DNA of 64,000 nucleotides from Erwinia billingiae Eb661 (GTDB taxonomy: Bacteria > Pseudomonadota > Gammaproteobacteria > Enterobacterales > Enterobacteriaceae). Every line of letters starts with the position of its first letter. Position 1 is the stretch's first letter. Position numbers and translations under genes: made by a program. The stretch spans positions 2,790,001 to 2,854,000 of the forward strand of contig NC_014306.1 in assembly GCF_000196615.1 (NCBI RefSeq), read 5' to 3'. This document shows, piece by piece, positions 46,322 through 56,107 of this stretch. A model generated the notes under the pieces. The model ran no database searches and was not told the origin of the DNA. It saw only the letters and a list, made by a program, of their open reading frames with translations.

Positions 46322-47155
46322 TTACTTCTCCCAGTATTCAAACCGGTAGGCGGCGCTGATATGGCGGTTAATTTCGCCCTGCGGAAACACTTCCTTCTCA
46401 TGGGCGTAGCTTAAGGTACAGTTCCCCCGATCGTCCCACAGCTGACACTCATCAACCGAGGTCAAATCGCTGTTGGCGGAATGGGTCAGCGTCAGCAAAC
46501 GCTGCTCGCGATCCTGCTTATCATACGACCAGCTCATTTTGCTGTTGCCGGAGCTGGAGTTGACTAACTGGTTCTTATTGTTCCACTGATAGCGAAACAC
46601 ACCGTTAGCCTGCTCGTCGGAGCCTCTGGCCACGCTTTTGATCAACCGCAGACGGGAATCAAAGCTGTTGGTGGTTTCGGTGAAGCCCTTCTCGCCCTTC
46701 AGTAAAAAGGCATCGGTTGAACTGGTGATAGTACCCTTGTTGCCGATCAGATAGTTTACGGTGCCCTGTTTGCGATTCACTTCCACCGGCTGGCCGTCTT
46801 TGATCATGAACACCGACATGTCATACACCGACTGCCAGCCGCTGTTAACCCGGGCGATATTCTGCACCATCCGCAGCATCATGTTGCCTTCGCTCTTGTC
46901 ATAGCTGATGTCCGCCCTGAGCAACGCGCCACAGCGATCGAACTGGCCCAGAATGCGTTTCTGCTGATTGACGTCCTTACCAAACTCGCCAACCACCACC
47001 TGCTTGATCGGCCCTTTGGCGGTGCCACCCAGCAGCACCAGGCTGTTGCTGTCATTGATCTGCTTCGCCTGCGCAGGACAGCTCTCTGCGGCATACGCGG
47101 CCGAGACGCCTGCCCACAACATAAAACACCCTGCGCCCAGCATGATGATTTTCAT
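46322..47155 (-). CDS. Secreted protein of unknown function with four mature cysteines
   Basis: I do not recognise this family. The 277-residue product begins with a clear signal peptide (MKIIMLGAGCFMLWAGVSA, cleaved near AYAAES). The mature protein has four cysteines (ESCPAQ, DRCGALL, DECQLW, GNCTLSY), which could make two disulfides. The middle is rich in beta-strand-like polar sequence with repeats of the type W-N-N-K-N-Q-L. The start ATG 47155 is preferred over TTG 47170. It stands alone, convergent with gldA, and its promoter lies next to the cutC terminator. Confidence 0.72.
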   Translation of the reverse strand: MKIIMLGAGCFMLWAGVSAAYAAESCPAQAKQINDSNSLVLLGGTAKGPIKQVVVGEFGKDVNQQKRILGQFDRCGALLRADISYDKSEGNMMLRMVQNIARVNSGWQSVYDMSVFMIKDGQPVEVNRKQGTVNYLIGNKGTITSSTDAFLLKGEKGFTETTNSFDSRLRLIKSVARGSDEQANGVFRYQWNNKNQLVNSSSGNSKMSWSYDKQDREQRLLTLTHSANSDLTSVDECQLWDDRGNCTLSYAHEKEVFPQGEINRHISAAYRFEYWEK

Positions 47156-47230
47156 GAACAATCTCGTCAAAGAGGAAAGGAATAGCCTAAGTGTAAGGGG
47201 AATTTCTGCCTTGCGGGCAGTTTGGGGTGA

Positions 47231-47311
47231 AAAAAAGCCCCACCAAAACGATGGGGCTTGGTACTTGCAAACATCACGTCGTTTAGTGGCGTGCTGCGCG
47301 GCAAAATCGGG
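47231..47311 (-). ncRNA. cutC 3' end and terminator, candidate MicL-like small RNA
   Basis: The minus strand after the cutC stop carries about 50 untranslated bases, then AAGCCCCA/TGGGGCTT (8 bp) running into seven T at 47229-47236. In E. coli the sigma-E small RNA MicL is made from the 3' end of cutC and shares its terminator. Position and terminator fit that model. The pairing region could not be checked, so the ncRNA call is tentative; the terminator itself is solid. Confidence 0.4.
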
Positions 47312-48067
47312 TCAGGCAACTCGCACCGGGGGACTGAGCGACAGCGCGACTTTCATCGCTTCGACCATATCACTGTCCACACAGGTGCGACTGAATTCAT
47401 CGGTTTCTGTCACAGAACTCATAGAGACACCGGCTTTACGGTAGCGCATCGGCGAGGCCACTCTCTGGCTGGCCGAGCTGTGTATTTCGCTCAGACCTGC
47501 ATCAATGAACTTCTGCAAATTGCCGAGGCGGACGCCCGCCCCAGCCATAATGATTGGACCGCGCGTCATTCGGTTAAGTTCCTTGAGCAGCGATAATCCG
47601 CTTTCGGCACTCTGTTGCTGTCCTGAGGTAAGGATGCGCGCCACGCCAAGGTCGGTCAGTTGCTGCAGGGCCATCAGCGGGCTGTGGCACAGATCGAAGG
47701 CCCGATGGAAGGTGACCGCCATGCCATCGCACAGCGCCATAATCTGTTTCATCCTTGGCAGGTCAATGTGGCCATCAACATCCAGCACGCCGACCACCAC
47801 GCCCGGAAAGCCCAGTTCGCGGATCAGCGCGACGTCTGATTTTATCTCATTAAATTCGTTGGCTGAGAAGCAAAAATCGCCGCCGCGTGGGCGAACAATG
47901 GGGTGGACGGGCAGCGTCAGCTTTTCACGCGCCAGTTTAAGGCTGCCGGCGGACGGGGTTAACCCACCCTCGGCCGGTGCAGCACATAATTCAACCCGAT
48001 CGGCTCCGGCTTGTTCAGCAGTCAAAGCACAATCGACTCCATAGCAGCATACTTCCAGTTTTAGCAT
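47312..48067 (-). CDS. cutC: CutC, copper homeostasis-family TIM-barrel protein
   Basis: A 251-residue member of the CutC family (E. coli 248). It has [18 protein letters not shown] near residues 22-39, [14 protein letters not shown] near 55-68 and [15 protein letters not shown] role in copper tolerance was proposed; in E. coli some of those effects come from the small RNA encoded in its 3' region. Divergent from the PatB-type gene. Confidence 0.93.
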   Translation of the reverse strand: MLKLEVCCYGVDCALTAEQAGADRVELCAAPAEGGLTPSAGSLKLAREKLTLPVHPIVRPRGGDFCFSANEFNEIKSDVALIRELGFPGVVVGVLDVDGHIDLPRMKQIMALCDGMAVTFHRAFDLCHSPLMALQQLTDLGVARILTSGQQQSAESGLSLLKELNRMTRGPIIMAGAGVRLGNLQKFIDAGLSEIHSSASQRVASPMRYRKAGVSMSSVTETDEFSRTCVDSDMVEAMKVALSLSPPVRVA

Positions 48068-48167
48068 CCCATCCTCCTGTTAATGACTGCTGGCTGGTTG
48101 TGAAAATCTTTGCAGGTGTTTAGTCTGACTCAATAACTTCGATTTAATATTAACGGGAATCACTAAC

Positions 48168-49328
48168 ATGGCATCCAATTTTAATGAACGGATCGATCGC
48201 CGTCACAGCGATAGTCTCAAATGGCAAAAATATGGTGATCAGGATATCCTCCCGCTGTGGGTTGCCGACACCGACTTCCGTTCCCCGCAGTGTATTATTG
48301 ATGCCCTGACGCAGCGCGTTGAGCACGGCGTTTTTGGTTACGGCAATCCGCCCTCCGAACTGATTGACGTGATTATTGCCCGCATGGCTGAAAGGTATCA
48401 GTGGGCGATAAAACATGAATGGTTGGTGTTCCTGCCCGGCGTGGTCACCGGCTTAAATCTTGCGGTGCGTGCATTTACTGAAGCGCATCAGGGCACCATC
48501 GCCCCTACCCCGATCTATCCGCCGTTCCGTTCAGCCGCCTCCAATGCCAGCCGTAGCCAACTCAATGCCCAGCTTCGTCTGGAAGAGGAACGTTGGGTGA
48601 TGGACCTGGCGGCGTTAGAGCCACAAATGACTGGCAATGAGAAGCTGCTGATGCTGTGTAACCCGCAAAATCCGGGCGGCACGGTGTATCGTCGCGAGGA
48701 GTTGCTGGAGCAGTGGCGGTTTGCCCAGCGCCACGATCTGATTGTCTGTTCAGATGAAATCCATTGCGACCTGCTGCTGGAGCCCGGCGTGCAGCATATT
48801 CCTTTTGCCTCGCTGAATGAGGATGCCGAACGGCGCTCTGTCACGCTGATTTCCCCGTCCAAGACCTTCAATATTGCCGGATTGGGTGCTTCAGTGGCGA
48901 TCATTCCGGACAGGGAGTTGCGCAAGCGTTTCACCCGACAACGTCAGGGACTGGTGCCGGGCGTGGATATTCTTTCGTATGTTGCCGCGACGGCGGCCTG
49001 GCGTGACGGACAGCCGTGGCTGGATGAGCAGCTGGCCTATCTGCGGGAGACGCGGGACCTGCTGACGCAGCGCGTCAATGCCATACCCGGCCTGTCGATG
49101 GTGGCACCGGAAGCCACCTACCTGGCGTGGATTGATGCCAGTCAGCTGAAGGCCGCCAGTCCGGCGCTGTTTTTTGAACGTCACGGACTGGGCTTTTCAC
49201 CAGGCCGTGACTTTGGCGACGACGGTTACGTGCGCCTGAACTTCGGCTGCCCGCGCGACTTTATCCACGAAGCCCTCCGACGCATGGAAAATGCCGTGCG
49301 CACCCTGCCGCGTCTTAACCTGTCATAA
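48168..49328 (+). CDS. patB: PatB/MalY-type cystathionine beta-lyase (C-S lyase)
   Basis: A 386-residue fold-type I PLP enzyme of the MalY/PatB subgroup, which cleaves C-S bonds of cystathionine, cysteine conjugates and related compounds. The PLP lysine is Lys232 in SPSKTFNIAGL, with PLP contacts in NPQNPGG and SDEIHCDL. N-terminal DILPLWVADTDFRSP is typical of the subgroup. Substrate could also be an aminotransferase-type amino acid, but the subgroup motifs favour lyase. The last six bases overlap the convergent yecM gene. Confidence 0.87.
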   Translation: MASNFNERIDRRHSDSLKWQKYGDQDILPLWVADTDFRSPQCIIDALTQRVEHGVFGYGNPPSELIDVIIARMAERYQWAIKHEWLVFLPGVVTGLNLAVRAFTEAHQGTIAPTPIYPPFRSAASNASRSQLNAQLRLEEERWVMDLAALEPQMTGNEKLLMLCNPQNPGGTVYRREELLEQWRFAQRHDLIVCSDEIHCDLLLEPGVQHIPFASLNEDAERRSVTLISPSKTFNIAGLGASVAIIPDRELRKRFTRQRQGLVPGVDILSYVAATAAWRDGQPWLDEQLAYLRETRDLLTQRVNAIPGLSMVAPEATYLAWIDASQLKAASPALFFERHGLGFSPGRDFGDDGYVRLNFGCPRDFIHEALRRMENAVRTLPRLNLS

Positions 49329-49889
49329 CTCGCTTTCGACCACCTCTTTCAGGCTCCAGGGATGGAACTTGATGGTGACCGAACCGTCACTGATTGCCAG
49401 CGTGGGATTGGGAAGACGTTCCCCTTCGCCCTTTGGCGCACTGCTTTTGATGGAAATTCCTTGCTGAATCAGCCCTGCATCAGAGCACAGCGCCAACGCG
49501 CGCGACCCCAGTTCGTCAGGATCACCCCGCAACACCACTTCGATATGCTCCCATCCTTCATGGCGATACAGGCGATTTCCTGGCCACGGTAGTTCAATAA
49601 CGCTTATCTTCCAGGGTCCAACCGACAGCGGCGACTCCAGTTCAAAAAGGGCCACAGGACGTCCGTTGATTTCTTTTTCCGAAAACAGCACGCCATGCTG
49701 CATAAAGCCAGATTTCCAGCGCGCTGCGGTGGTGTTCTGGTTACAACGCACGGCAATGTGGTCAACCTCAAGCTGCGCCAAATCCAGTTCTAATCGATCC
49801 GCTAATTGGTAAAGAGAGTGTAAAAAACGGGGTAAATCATTAGACAAATCGTTTAATTCTTCTGCATTTTTACCCGAAAACAGCGCCAT
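49323..49889 (-). CDS. yecM: YecM, VOC-fold protein
   Basis: A 188-residue protein of the E. coli YecM family (same length), with a fold related to isomerases and oxygenases and possible metal binding through VDHIAVRCNQ (His near residue 64) and WEHIEVVLRGD. Function is unknown. It faces patB with a six-base overlap and is separated from argS by an AT-rich region. Confidence 0.92.
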   Translation of the reverse strand: MALFSGKNAEELNDLSNDLPRFLHSLYQLADRLELDLAQLEVDHIAVRCNQNTTAARWKSGFMQHGVLFSEKEINGRPVALFELESPLSVGPWKISVIELPWPGNRLYRHEGWEHIEVVLRGDPDELGSRALALCSDAGLIQQGISIKSSAPKGEGERLPNPTLAISDGSVTIKFHPWSLKEVVESEL

Positions 49890-50193
49890 TCGGCCTCCTT
49901 ACTGTAGTTTACTTAATCATTGGTTTGCGACGCCGTCTCATTACCGGACCAGCCAATGTTATGAATAGTGCATTTTTATGGATTAATGTACCTATTAATA
50001 ACGATATTTAACGCAAATACTCAGTTTTAGCTGGTTCAGGACCAGCGTATTATTTAGAAAATGTCTTTTAACTTTCTGTTTTAGTTTAGTTAAATTTATA
50101 CAATGCGACTATTCCTAAATCCCTGTCGGGACGTTGTAGGGTATTGTGGATTCTTATAGATTTGTTCCCACCCTCACACAAGGAAAAAGCATA
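49890..50193. other. AT-rich intergenic region between yecM and a small membrane gene
   Basis: A markedly AT-rich stretch that must hold the yecM promoter on the minus strand and a promoter for the small gene on the plus strand. One short hairpin, GCTGGT/ACCAGC around five bases, lies at 50030-50046. A 16-codon frame starting near 49960 has no supporting signal. I recognise no known operator. Confidence 0.3.
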
Positions 50194-50331
50194 ATGCTTA
50201 TGTATATTTTAGTTGCAGTGCTGATTGCGATGATGGGGTTTGCATTGGCCCGCCATTGGAAGGTACGTAACGATAAAAGCACCGTTGCCAGCCCGCATCG
50301 CCCTCACCGCGTAGCCCGTCGCCGTTCCTGA
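50194..50331 (+). CDS. Small single-span membrane protein with basic tail
   Basis: A 45-residue frame with a hydrophobic N-terminal helix (MLMYILVAVLIAMMGFALA) followed by a strongly basic cytoplasmic tail (ending RPHRVARRRS). ATG 50194 is nine bases after AAGGA; ATG 50200 is an alternative. The helix-plus-basic-tail plan and the ribosome site make it a credible small protein. Family not recognised. A 13-bp hairpin follows its stop. Confidence 0.55.
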   Translation: MLMYILVAVLIAMMGFALARHWKVRNDKSTVASPHRPHRVARRRS

Positions 50332-50338
50332 ATACTTT

Positions 50339-50370
50339 GGCGGGAAACAGTCACCGCACTGTTTCCCGCC
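50339..50370 (+). terminator. Hairpin after the small membrane gene
   Basis: GGCGGGAAACAGT pairs with ACTGTTTCCCGCC (13 bp) around six bases. No T-run follows, so termination efficiency is uncertain. It lies between the small gene and the argS promoter, which has a likely -10 TATACT near 50425-50430. Confidence 0.5.
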
Positions 50371-50544
50371 GCCCTCACGTCATCTTCCGATGATCAGGTT
50401 CCTGGATAACTCCGCCTGAAATGCAGTATACTTTTCCCCTTCTTTTTTGACGGTGCCAGTGTACAACAGATCGCTCTGTGGCCTGGCGTCGTTCAGCATG
50501 ATGGCTTGCCCCGACGCAGGCTTTTTAGCATATAAGGTAACCCG

Positions 50545-52275
50545 GTGAATATTCAGGCTCTTCTCTCAGAAAAAGTCAGTCAGGCGATGATCGCAGCAGG
50601 GGCTCCGGCCGACTGCGAACCGCAGGTAAGACAATCAGCCAAAGTGCAGTTTGGTGACTACCAGGCGAACGGCATCATGGCAGTGGCCAAGAAGCTGGGT
50701 ATGGCGCCCCGACAACTGGCGGAAGAAGTCCTTAAGCATCTCGATTTGACCGGCATTGCCAGCAAAGTAGAAATTGCCGGTCCCGGCTTTATCAACCTGT
50801 TCCTCGACAAGCAGTGGCTGTCCGCGCAGGTGGATGCAGTTACCGCCGCGCCGCGCCTCGGTGTTGCGCCGGTGGCACCCCAAACCGTGGTGATTGACTA
50901 CTCCGCGCCAAACGTGGCGAAAGAGATGCACGTCGGTCACGTCCGCTCCACCATCATCGGTGACGCGGCGGTGCGTACGCTGGAATTCCTCGGCCACAAC
51001 GTGATCCGCGCAAACCACGTCGGTGACTGGGGCACCCAGTTCGGCATGCTGATCGCCTTCCTGGAGAAACAGCAGAACGAGCATCACGAAGAGCACGCGC
51101 TGGCGGATCTGGAAGTGTTCTACCGCGAAGCGAAGCGCACCTATGATGAAGATCCGGCCTTCGCCGAGCGCGCGCGTGGCTATGTGGTTAAGCTGCAGGG
51201 TGGCGACGAATATTGCCGCACCATGTGGAAGAAGCTGGTCGATATCACCATGGCGCAGAACCAGATCATTTATGACCGCATGAACGTGACGCTGAGCCGC
51301 AAAGACGTGATGGGTGAAAGCCTGTACAACGATATGCTGCCGGGCATCGTCGCCGATCTGACGGCCAAAGGTCTGGCGGTGCAAAGTGAAGGCGCCACCG
51401 TGGTGTTCCTTGACGAGTACAAGAACAAAGATGGCGACCCGATGGGTGTGATCATCAAGAAAAAGGATGGCGGCTACCTCTATACCACCACCGATATCGC
51501 CTGTGCGAAATACCGTTATGAAACCCTCAAGGCGGACCGCGTGCTGTATTACATCGATTGCCGTCAGCATCAGCACCTGATGCAGGCGTGGACCATCGTG
51601 CGTAAAGCCGGTTACGTGCCTGAGTCGGTGCCGTTAGAACACCATGCCTTTGGCATGATGCTGGGCAAAGACGGTAAGCCGTTCAAAACTCGCGCGGGCG
51701 GCACCATCAAGCTGTCCGACCTGCTGGACGAAGCGGTCGAGCGTGCCACTAAGCTGGTTGGCGAGAAGAACCCGGACATGCCTGCCGACGAGCTGAAGGC
51801 GCTGGCGAACAGCGTCGGTATCGGCGCGATCAAGTATGCCGACCTGTCCAAAAGCCGTACCACCGATTACATCTTCGACTGGGACAACATGCTGGCCTTC
51901 GAGGGCAACACCGCGCCGTATATGCAGTATGCCTATACCCGTGTGCTGTCGGTATTCCGTAAGGCGGGGATTGATGAGACTGGCGTCACCGGCAACGCGC
52001 AAATCGTTGAAGATCGTGAAGCGGCGCTGGCGGTGCGTTTGCTGCAGTTCGAAGAAACCATCACCCAGGTTGCCCGTGACGGTACGCCACACGTGATGTG
52101 TGCGTATCTGTACGATCTGGCCGGCCTGTTCTCTGGCTTCTACGAGCACTGCCCGATTCTGACCGCCGACGATGAAGCCACCAAACAGAGCCGCCTGAAG
52201 CTGGCGCTGTTAACGGCGAAAACCCTGAAACAGGGTCTGGATACGCTGGGTATCGATACGGTAGAAAGAATGTAA
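50545..52275 (+). CDS. argS: ArgS, arginyl-tRNA synthetase
   Basis: Charges tRNA-Arg. The 576-residue class I synthetase (E. coli 577) has the HIGH-type signature [12 protein letters not shown] near residue 132 and, as in E. coli ArgS, no canonical KMSKS but [15 protein letters not shown] in its place. The C-terminal anticodon-binding domain is intact. The start is GTG at 50545 (GTGAATATTCAG), as in E. coli. Confidence 0.97.
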   Translation: MNIQALLSEKVSQAMIAAGAPADCEPQVRQSAKVQFGDYQANGIMAVAKKLGMAPRQLAEEVLKHLDLTGIASKVEIAGPGFINLFLDKQWLSAQVDAVTAAPRLGVAPVAPQTVVIDYSAPNVAKEMHVGHVRSTIIGDAAVRTLEFLGHNVIRANHVGDWGTQFGMLIAFLEKQQNEHHEEHALADLEVFYREAKRTYDEDPAFAERARGYVVKLQGGDEYCRTMWKKLVDITMAQNQIIYDRMNVTLSRKDVMGESLYNDMLPGIVADLTAKGLAVQSEGATVVFLDEYKNKDGDPMGVIIKKKDGGYLYTTTDIACAKYRYETLKADRVLYYIDCRQHQHLMQAWTIVRKAGYVPESVPLEHHAFGMMLGKDGKPFKTRAGGTIKLSDLLDEAVERATKLVGEKNPDMPADELKALANSVGIGAIKYADLSKSRTTDYIFDWDNMLAFEGNTAPYMQYAYTRVLSVFRKAGIDETGVTGNAQIVEDREAALAVRLLQFEETITQVARDGTPHVMCAYLYDLAGLFSGFYEHCPILTADDEATKQSRLKLALLTAKTLKQGLDTLGIDTVERM

Positions 52276-52291
52276 CCGCCGACGCGGCAAT

Positions 52292-52326
52292 AAAAAAGGG
52301 GACGATGCGTAATCGTCCCCTTTTTT
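52292..52326. terminator. Bidirectional terminator between argS and flhE
   Basis: AAAAAAGGGGACGAT pairs with ATCGTCCCCTTTTTT around a five-base loop, giving T-runs on both strands for the convergent argS and flhBAE operons. Confidence 0.92.
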
Positions 52327-52344
52327 GATCCTGCCGTTCAGCAA

Positions 52345-52734
52345 TCAGTGGTAGTTGACCATCACCTGATTGCTGATCACCCGCAGATCCTTGTTTAGTC
52401 GCCCTTTCCCCTGCACGCCGTAGACAAAATGCAGGCTCTGGTTAGCGGCAAGATTGCTCAGGCCGCGGGTTGCGCCACTGGCACCGTCGAGCGCCACACA
52501 GCGGGTTTCGGCACACAGGTGCACCATCATGCCTGAAGGCACCGGGCCGTTAACCACATAGCGCCAGGCCACTTCGGTGATCGAACCGTCCACCGCTTCG
52601 GAAGCGGTCAGCGCCGGAGATGCCGCCTGCATCCCGCGATTTTGCAGGCCAGGCCCGATCGAGCTGGCCTGCCAGGCACCGCCGGCGGCCAGGACAACGC
52701 CCGGAAAACAGAGCAGCAGTAATAGCATTTTCAT
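52345..52734 (-). CDS. flhE: FlhE, flagellar periplasmic protein
   Basis: A 129-residue secreted protein (E. coli 130) with signal peptide MKMLLLLLCFPGVVLAAGG. It carries the cysteine pair in HLCAETRCVAL, likely a disulfide. FlhE is a periplasmic factor linked to proton leak control and assembly of the flagellar export apparatus. It is the last gene of flhBAE; its ATG overlaps the flhA stop by one base. Confidence 0.93.
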   Translation of the reverse strand: MKMLLLLLCFPGVVLAAGGAWQASSIGPGLQNRGMQAASPALTASEAVDGSITEVAWRYVVNGPVPSGMMVHLCAETRCVALDGASGATRGLSNLAANQSLHFVYGVQGKGRLNKDLRVISNQVMVNYH

Positions 52735-54812
52735 CAGTGGCCTCCAATGGTCGACGTCATGCGGATATTACGGTTATCGCTCAATTCCAGATTCGAGATC
52801 ACCATCAGCTGCGGCATATTGCGGCGCAGGAAGCGGGCCAGCAATGCACGCAGCGGATGGTTAACCAGCAGCACCGGCGGTGCGCCTAATGATTCCTGAT
52901 GATCCAGCGCGCCCTGCGCCTGCGCCATCAGACGATCCGCCAGGCCCGGCTCGAGTCCGCCACCGCCCTGCAGCGCCTGCAGCAACAGACGTTCAAGGGT
53001 GGTATCCAGCCCAATCACCTGCACTTCACCGGTACCCGGGAACCACTGCTGGGTAATGGCGCGGCCCAGTGCAACGCGAACCACCGACGTCAGCTCATGC
53101 GGATCGGTTTGTACCGCAGCATGCTCCGCCAGCGTCTCGATAATGGTGCGCATATCACGGATTGAAACGCGCTCGGCCAGCAGGTTTTGCAGCACCTTAT
53201 GCAGCGTGGTCAGGGAAATCACCCCTGGGATCAAATCTTCGGTCAGCTTTGGCATCTCCTGGGTCACGCGATCCAGCAGCTGCTGCGATTCCTGACGGCC
53301 AAACAGCTCGCTGGCGTACTGACCAATCAGGTGGTTAAGGTGTGTTGCCACCACGGTACTGGCTTCCACCACGGTAAAGCCCTGGATTTGCGCCTGCTCT
53401 TTCAGCGCACTGTCAATCCAGGTGGCTGCCAGACCAAACGCCGGATCGACGGTCGGTTCGCCCGGCAGCGTGCCGGCGGCGGTGCCAGGGTTAATCGCCA
53501 TCCAGCGGCCAGGATAGGCATCGCCACTGCCAATTTCGACGCCTTTCATCAGGATACGGTAGCGCGCAGGCGGCAGATCCATGTTGTCACGGATATGCAC
53601 CACCGGCGGCAGGAAGCCCATCTCCTGAGCGAATTTTTTACGGATACTGCGGATACGGCCCAGCAGCTCACCATCCTGCTGATGGTCGACCATCGGGATC
53701 AGACGGTAACCGACTTCCATGCCCAGCGAATCTTCCAGCTGCACATCGCCCCAGGAGGCTTCGGTATTGGAAGAGGCTTCAACCTGTTTGGTTGGCGCCG
53801 GGGCTGCCGCCTTCGGTTTGGTCTCTTTACCGCGCAGATACCAGGCGAGACCCAGCAAGGCGGCGGTGAACAGCAGGAACACCAGGTTTGGCATGCCCGG
53901 CACCAGGCCTAACAGGCCCAGAACGCCGGCACTCAGCATCATGACGCGCGGGTTTTTGAACAGCTGGGTGACCATCTGCTCGCCAACATCCTGATCGGTG
54001 CCGACGCGGGTGACGATCACACCTGCTGCGGTTGAGATCACCAACGCCGGGATCTGTGCAACCAGTCCATCACCGATGGTCAGCAGCGTGTAGCTTTCCG
54101 CCGCGTGCCCCACGTCCATCCCGTGCTGGATAACGCCGACTAACAGTCCGCCGACCACGTTAATCACCATGATCATGATACCGGCGATGGCATCACCACG
54201 AACGAACTTACTCGCACCGTCCATTGAACCGTAGAAGTCGGCTTCCTGGGTCACATCAGAACGGCGTTTTTTCGCTTCTTCTTCGCCAATCAGGCCGGCG
54301 TTAAGGTCGGCGTCGATGGCCATCTGTTTGCCGGGCATGCCGTCAAGCACGAAACGCGCGCCCACTTCGGCGATACGGCCCGCACCCTTGGTGATAACCA
54401 TAAAGTTGATGATCACCAGGATGATAAACACCACGATACCGATGGCGAAGTTACCGCCCACCAGGAAGTGACCGAAGGCTTCAACCACCTGTCCAGCCGC
54501 ACCAGCTCCGGTGTGGCCTTCCATCAAAATGATACGGGTTGAGGCAACGTTCAGCGCCAGGCGCAGTAACGTTGAGAACAGCAAAATGGTAGGGAAAGCG
54601 GCGAACTCCAGCGTTTTCTGGGTGAACATCGCCACCAGAAGCACCATGATCGACAGCGCAATATTAAAGGTGAACAGCAGATCCAGAATGAAGGGCGGCA
54701 GCGGCAGCACCATCATCGACAGGATCATCAGAATCAATACCGGCCCGGCCATCACCTGCCATTGGGTATCTTTAAAATTCGGTAACCGTAATATTGCGGC
54801 CAGATTCGCCAT
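52734..54812 (-). CDS. flhA: FlhA, flagellar type III export gate protein
   Basis: A 692-residue FHIPEP-family protein, the length of E. coli FlhA. The first half (about 1-330) has eight membrane helices with the conserved cytoplasmic FHIPEP loop (DADLNAGLIGEEEAKKRR); the second half is the large cytoplasmic domain that docks export substrates and chaperones. It is coupled to flhB upstream and flhE downstream by one-base overlaps. Confidence 0.97.
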   Translation of the reverse strand: MANLAAILRLPNFKDTQWQVMAGPVLILMILSMMVLPLPPFILDLLFTFNIALSIMVLLVAMFTQKTLEFAAFPTILLFSTLLRLALNVASTRIILMEGHTGAGAAGQVVEAFGHFLVGGNFAIGIVVFIILVIINFMVITKGAGRIAEVGARFVLDGMPGKQMAIDADLNAGLIGEEEAKKRRSDVTQEADFYGSMDGASKFVRGDAIAGIMIMVINVVGGLLVGVIQHGMDVGHAAESYTLLTIGDGLVAQIPALVISTAAGVIVTRVGTDQDVGEQMVTQLFKNPRVMMLSAGVLGLLGLVPGMPNLVFLLFTAALLGLAWYLRGKETKPKAAAPAPTKQVEASSNTEASWGDVQLEDSLGMEVGYRLIPMVDHQQDGELLGRIRSIRKKFAQEMGFLPPVVHIRDNMDLPPARYRILMKGVEIGSGDAYPGRWMAINPGTAAGTLPGEPTVDPAFGLAATWIDSALKEQAQIQGFTVVEASTVVATHLNHLIGQYASELFGRQESQQLLDRVTQEMPKLTEDLIPGVISLTTLHKVLQNLLAERVSIRDMRTIIETLAEHAAVQTDPHELTSVVRVALGRAITQQWFPGTGEVQVIGLDTTLERLLLQALQGGGGLEPGLADRLMAQAQGALDHQESLGAPPVLLVNHPLRALLARFLRRNMPQLMVISNLELSDNRNIRMTSTIGGH

Positions 54813-55957
54813 TAGTCTTCATCTCTTATGACAATATCCAGTCCTTCCGGGACGGTTAAATTGTCAGGTTTTTTCGGGGCCAGGCCACCCTCCAGCTTCC
54901 AGCGACGGAGTTGCCAAACCCAGGCCAACACTTCTGCGACGGCGGCATATAACGTTCCCGGAATATGCTGACCAATCTCACTGTGTCGGTATAAGGCACG
55001 CGCCAGCGGCGGTGCTTCTAAAATCGGAATGCGGTGTTCTTTGCCCAACTCACGGATGCGCAGGGCAATCTCGCCGGCCCCTTTCGCCACCACTTTCGGC
55101 GCGCTCATCTTGCGTTCGTCGTACTGTAAGGCCACGGAATAGTGCGTCGGGTTGGTGACGATCACGTCGGCCTTTGGCACATCCGCCATCATGCGTCGGC
55201 GGGCGGCGGCGCGCATCTGCTGACGAATGCGGCCCTTCACGTGCGGGTCACCTTCCTGCTGCTTGTACTCATCGCGGATATCCTGGCGCGTCATGCGCAG
55301 GCCCTTGAAATAACTGTACAGCTGCCAGAACACGTCAAACATCACCATCGGCGACAGTCCAAACACCACCAGCACGCTACACATCGCAATCATATTTAAC
55401 GAATTGGCTAAGGCGTTATATGGTGATTCGCTGATCAGTCGCAGCATATCGGGCCAGTGATGACGGATATACAGCCAGGTGACGCAGCCGACCAGAATCG
55501 CCTTCAGCACCGACTTCAACAGCTCTGCAGCCGTCTGGCCGGAGAACAGTTTGCCGATGCCCTTAATCGGGTTCATCTTGCCAACATCAAACTTAATGGC
55601 TTTACCGCTGATGACCACGCCGCCCAGCAGCATCGGTGCGGCAATCGCCACCAGCACTAAACCGGCCATCATCGGGATCAGCGTGAAGATCCCCTGCTGC
55701 ACCAGGTTGCCCAGTAAATGCAGCATCTGGCTGGTGTCGCTGACCACGGAATGGTTGAATTTGAGCCCATCGGCCAGCAGCGCGCCGATTTTTCGTGCCA
55801 TTGTCGCCCCGGTGATCCACAAAATACTCAGTCCCGCCACCAACATCAGCACGGAGGTCAGCTCGCGCGAACGCGGAATTTGCCCTTCTTCTCGTGCTTT
55901 TTCTATTCGGTGGGGGGTTGCGGATTCGGTCTTTTCCTCTTCGCTGTCTCCGGCCAC
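54812..55957 (-). CDS. flhB: FlhB, flagellar export switch protein
   Basis: A 381-residue export apparatus protein (E. coli 382) with four membrane helices and a C-terminal cytoplasmic domain. The autocleavage motif NPTH is present in VIVTNPTHYSVAL near residue 270. Cleavage there switches export from rod/hook to filament proteins. First gene of flhBAE; its promoter should lie in the 150 bases upstream, where FlhDC is the expected activator, though I see no clear site. Confidence 0.97.
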   Translation of the reverse strand: MAGDSEEEKTESATPHRIEKAREEGQIPRSRELTSVLMLVAGLSILWITGATMARKIGALLADGLKFNHSVVSDTSQMLHLLGNLVQQGIFTLIPMMAGLVLVAIAAPMLLGGVVISGKAIKFDVGKMNPIKGIGKLFSGQTAAELLKSVLKAILVGCVTWLYIRHHWPDMLRLISESPYNALANSLNMIAMCSVLVVFGLSPMVMFDVFWQLYSYFKGLRMTRQDIRDEYKQQEGDPHVKGRIRQQMRAAARRRMMADVPKADVIVTNPTHYSVALQYDERKMSAPKVVAKGAGEIALRIRELGKEHRIPILEAPPLARALYRHSEIGQHIPGTLYAAVAEVLAWVWQLRRWKLEGGLAPKKPDNLTVPEGLDIVIRDED

Positions 55958-56058
55958 GGCAGCTTACCTTCAGTACGGAATTTCAGGTGCCAGCATGCCA
56001 AATTGGCGCAGGGATAATGCCGCGAGTAAACGCGTAAAATGGGGGTTATTTGCGGGAT

Positions 56059-56095
56059 GGTAAAAATAGCAGGAGCTGGCGGGCGCCAGCTCCTG
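56059..56095 (-). terminator. Terminator of the che operon after cheZ
   Basis: On the minus strand CAGGAGCTGGC pairs with GCCAGCTCCTG (11 bp) around a four-base loop and is followed by CTATTTTTACC. It lies 13 bases after the cheZ stop. Confidence 0.8.
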
Positions 56096-56107
56096 TCACA
56101 GACAAGC

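Noticed and set aside
46968..47444. 158-codon plus-strand frame across the cutC terminator
   Set aside because: It runs through a terminator and the antisense of two genes; no motif.
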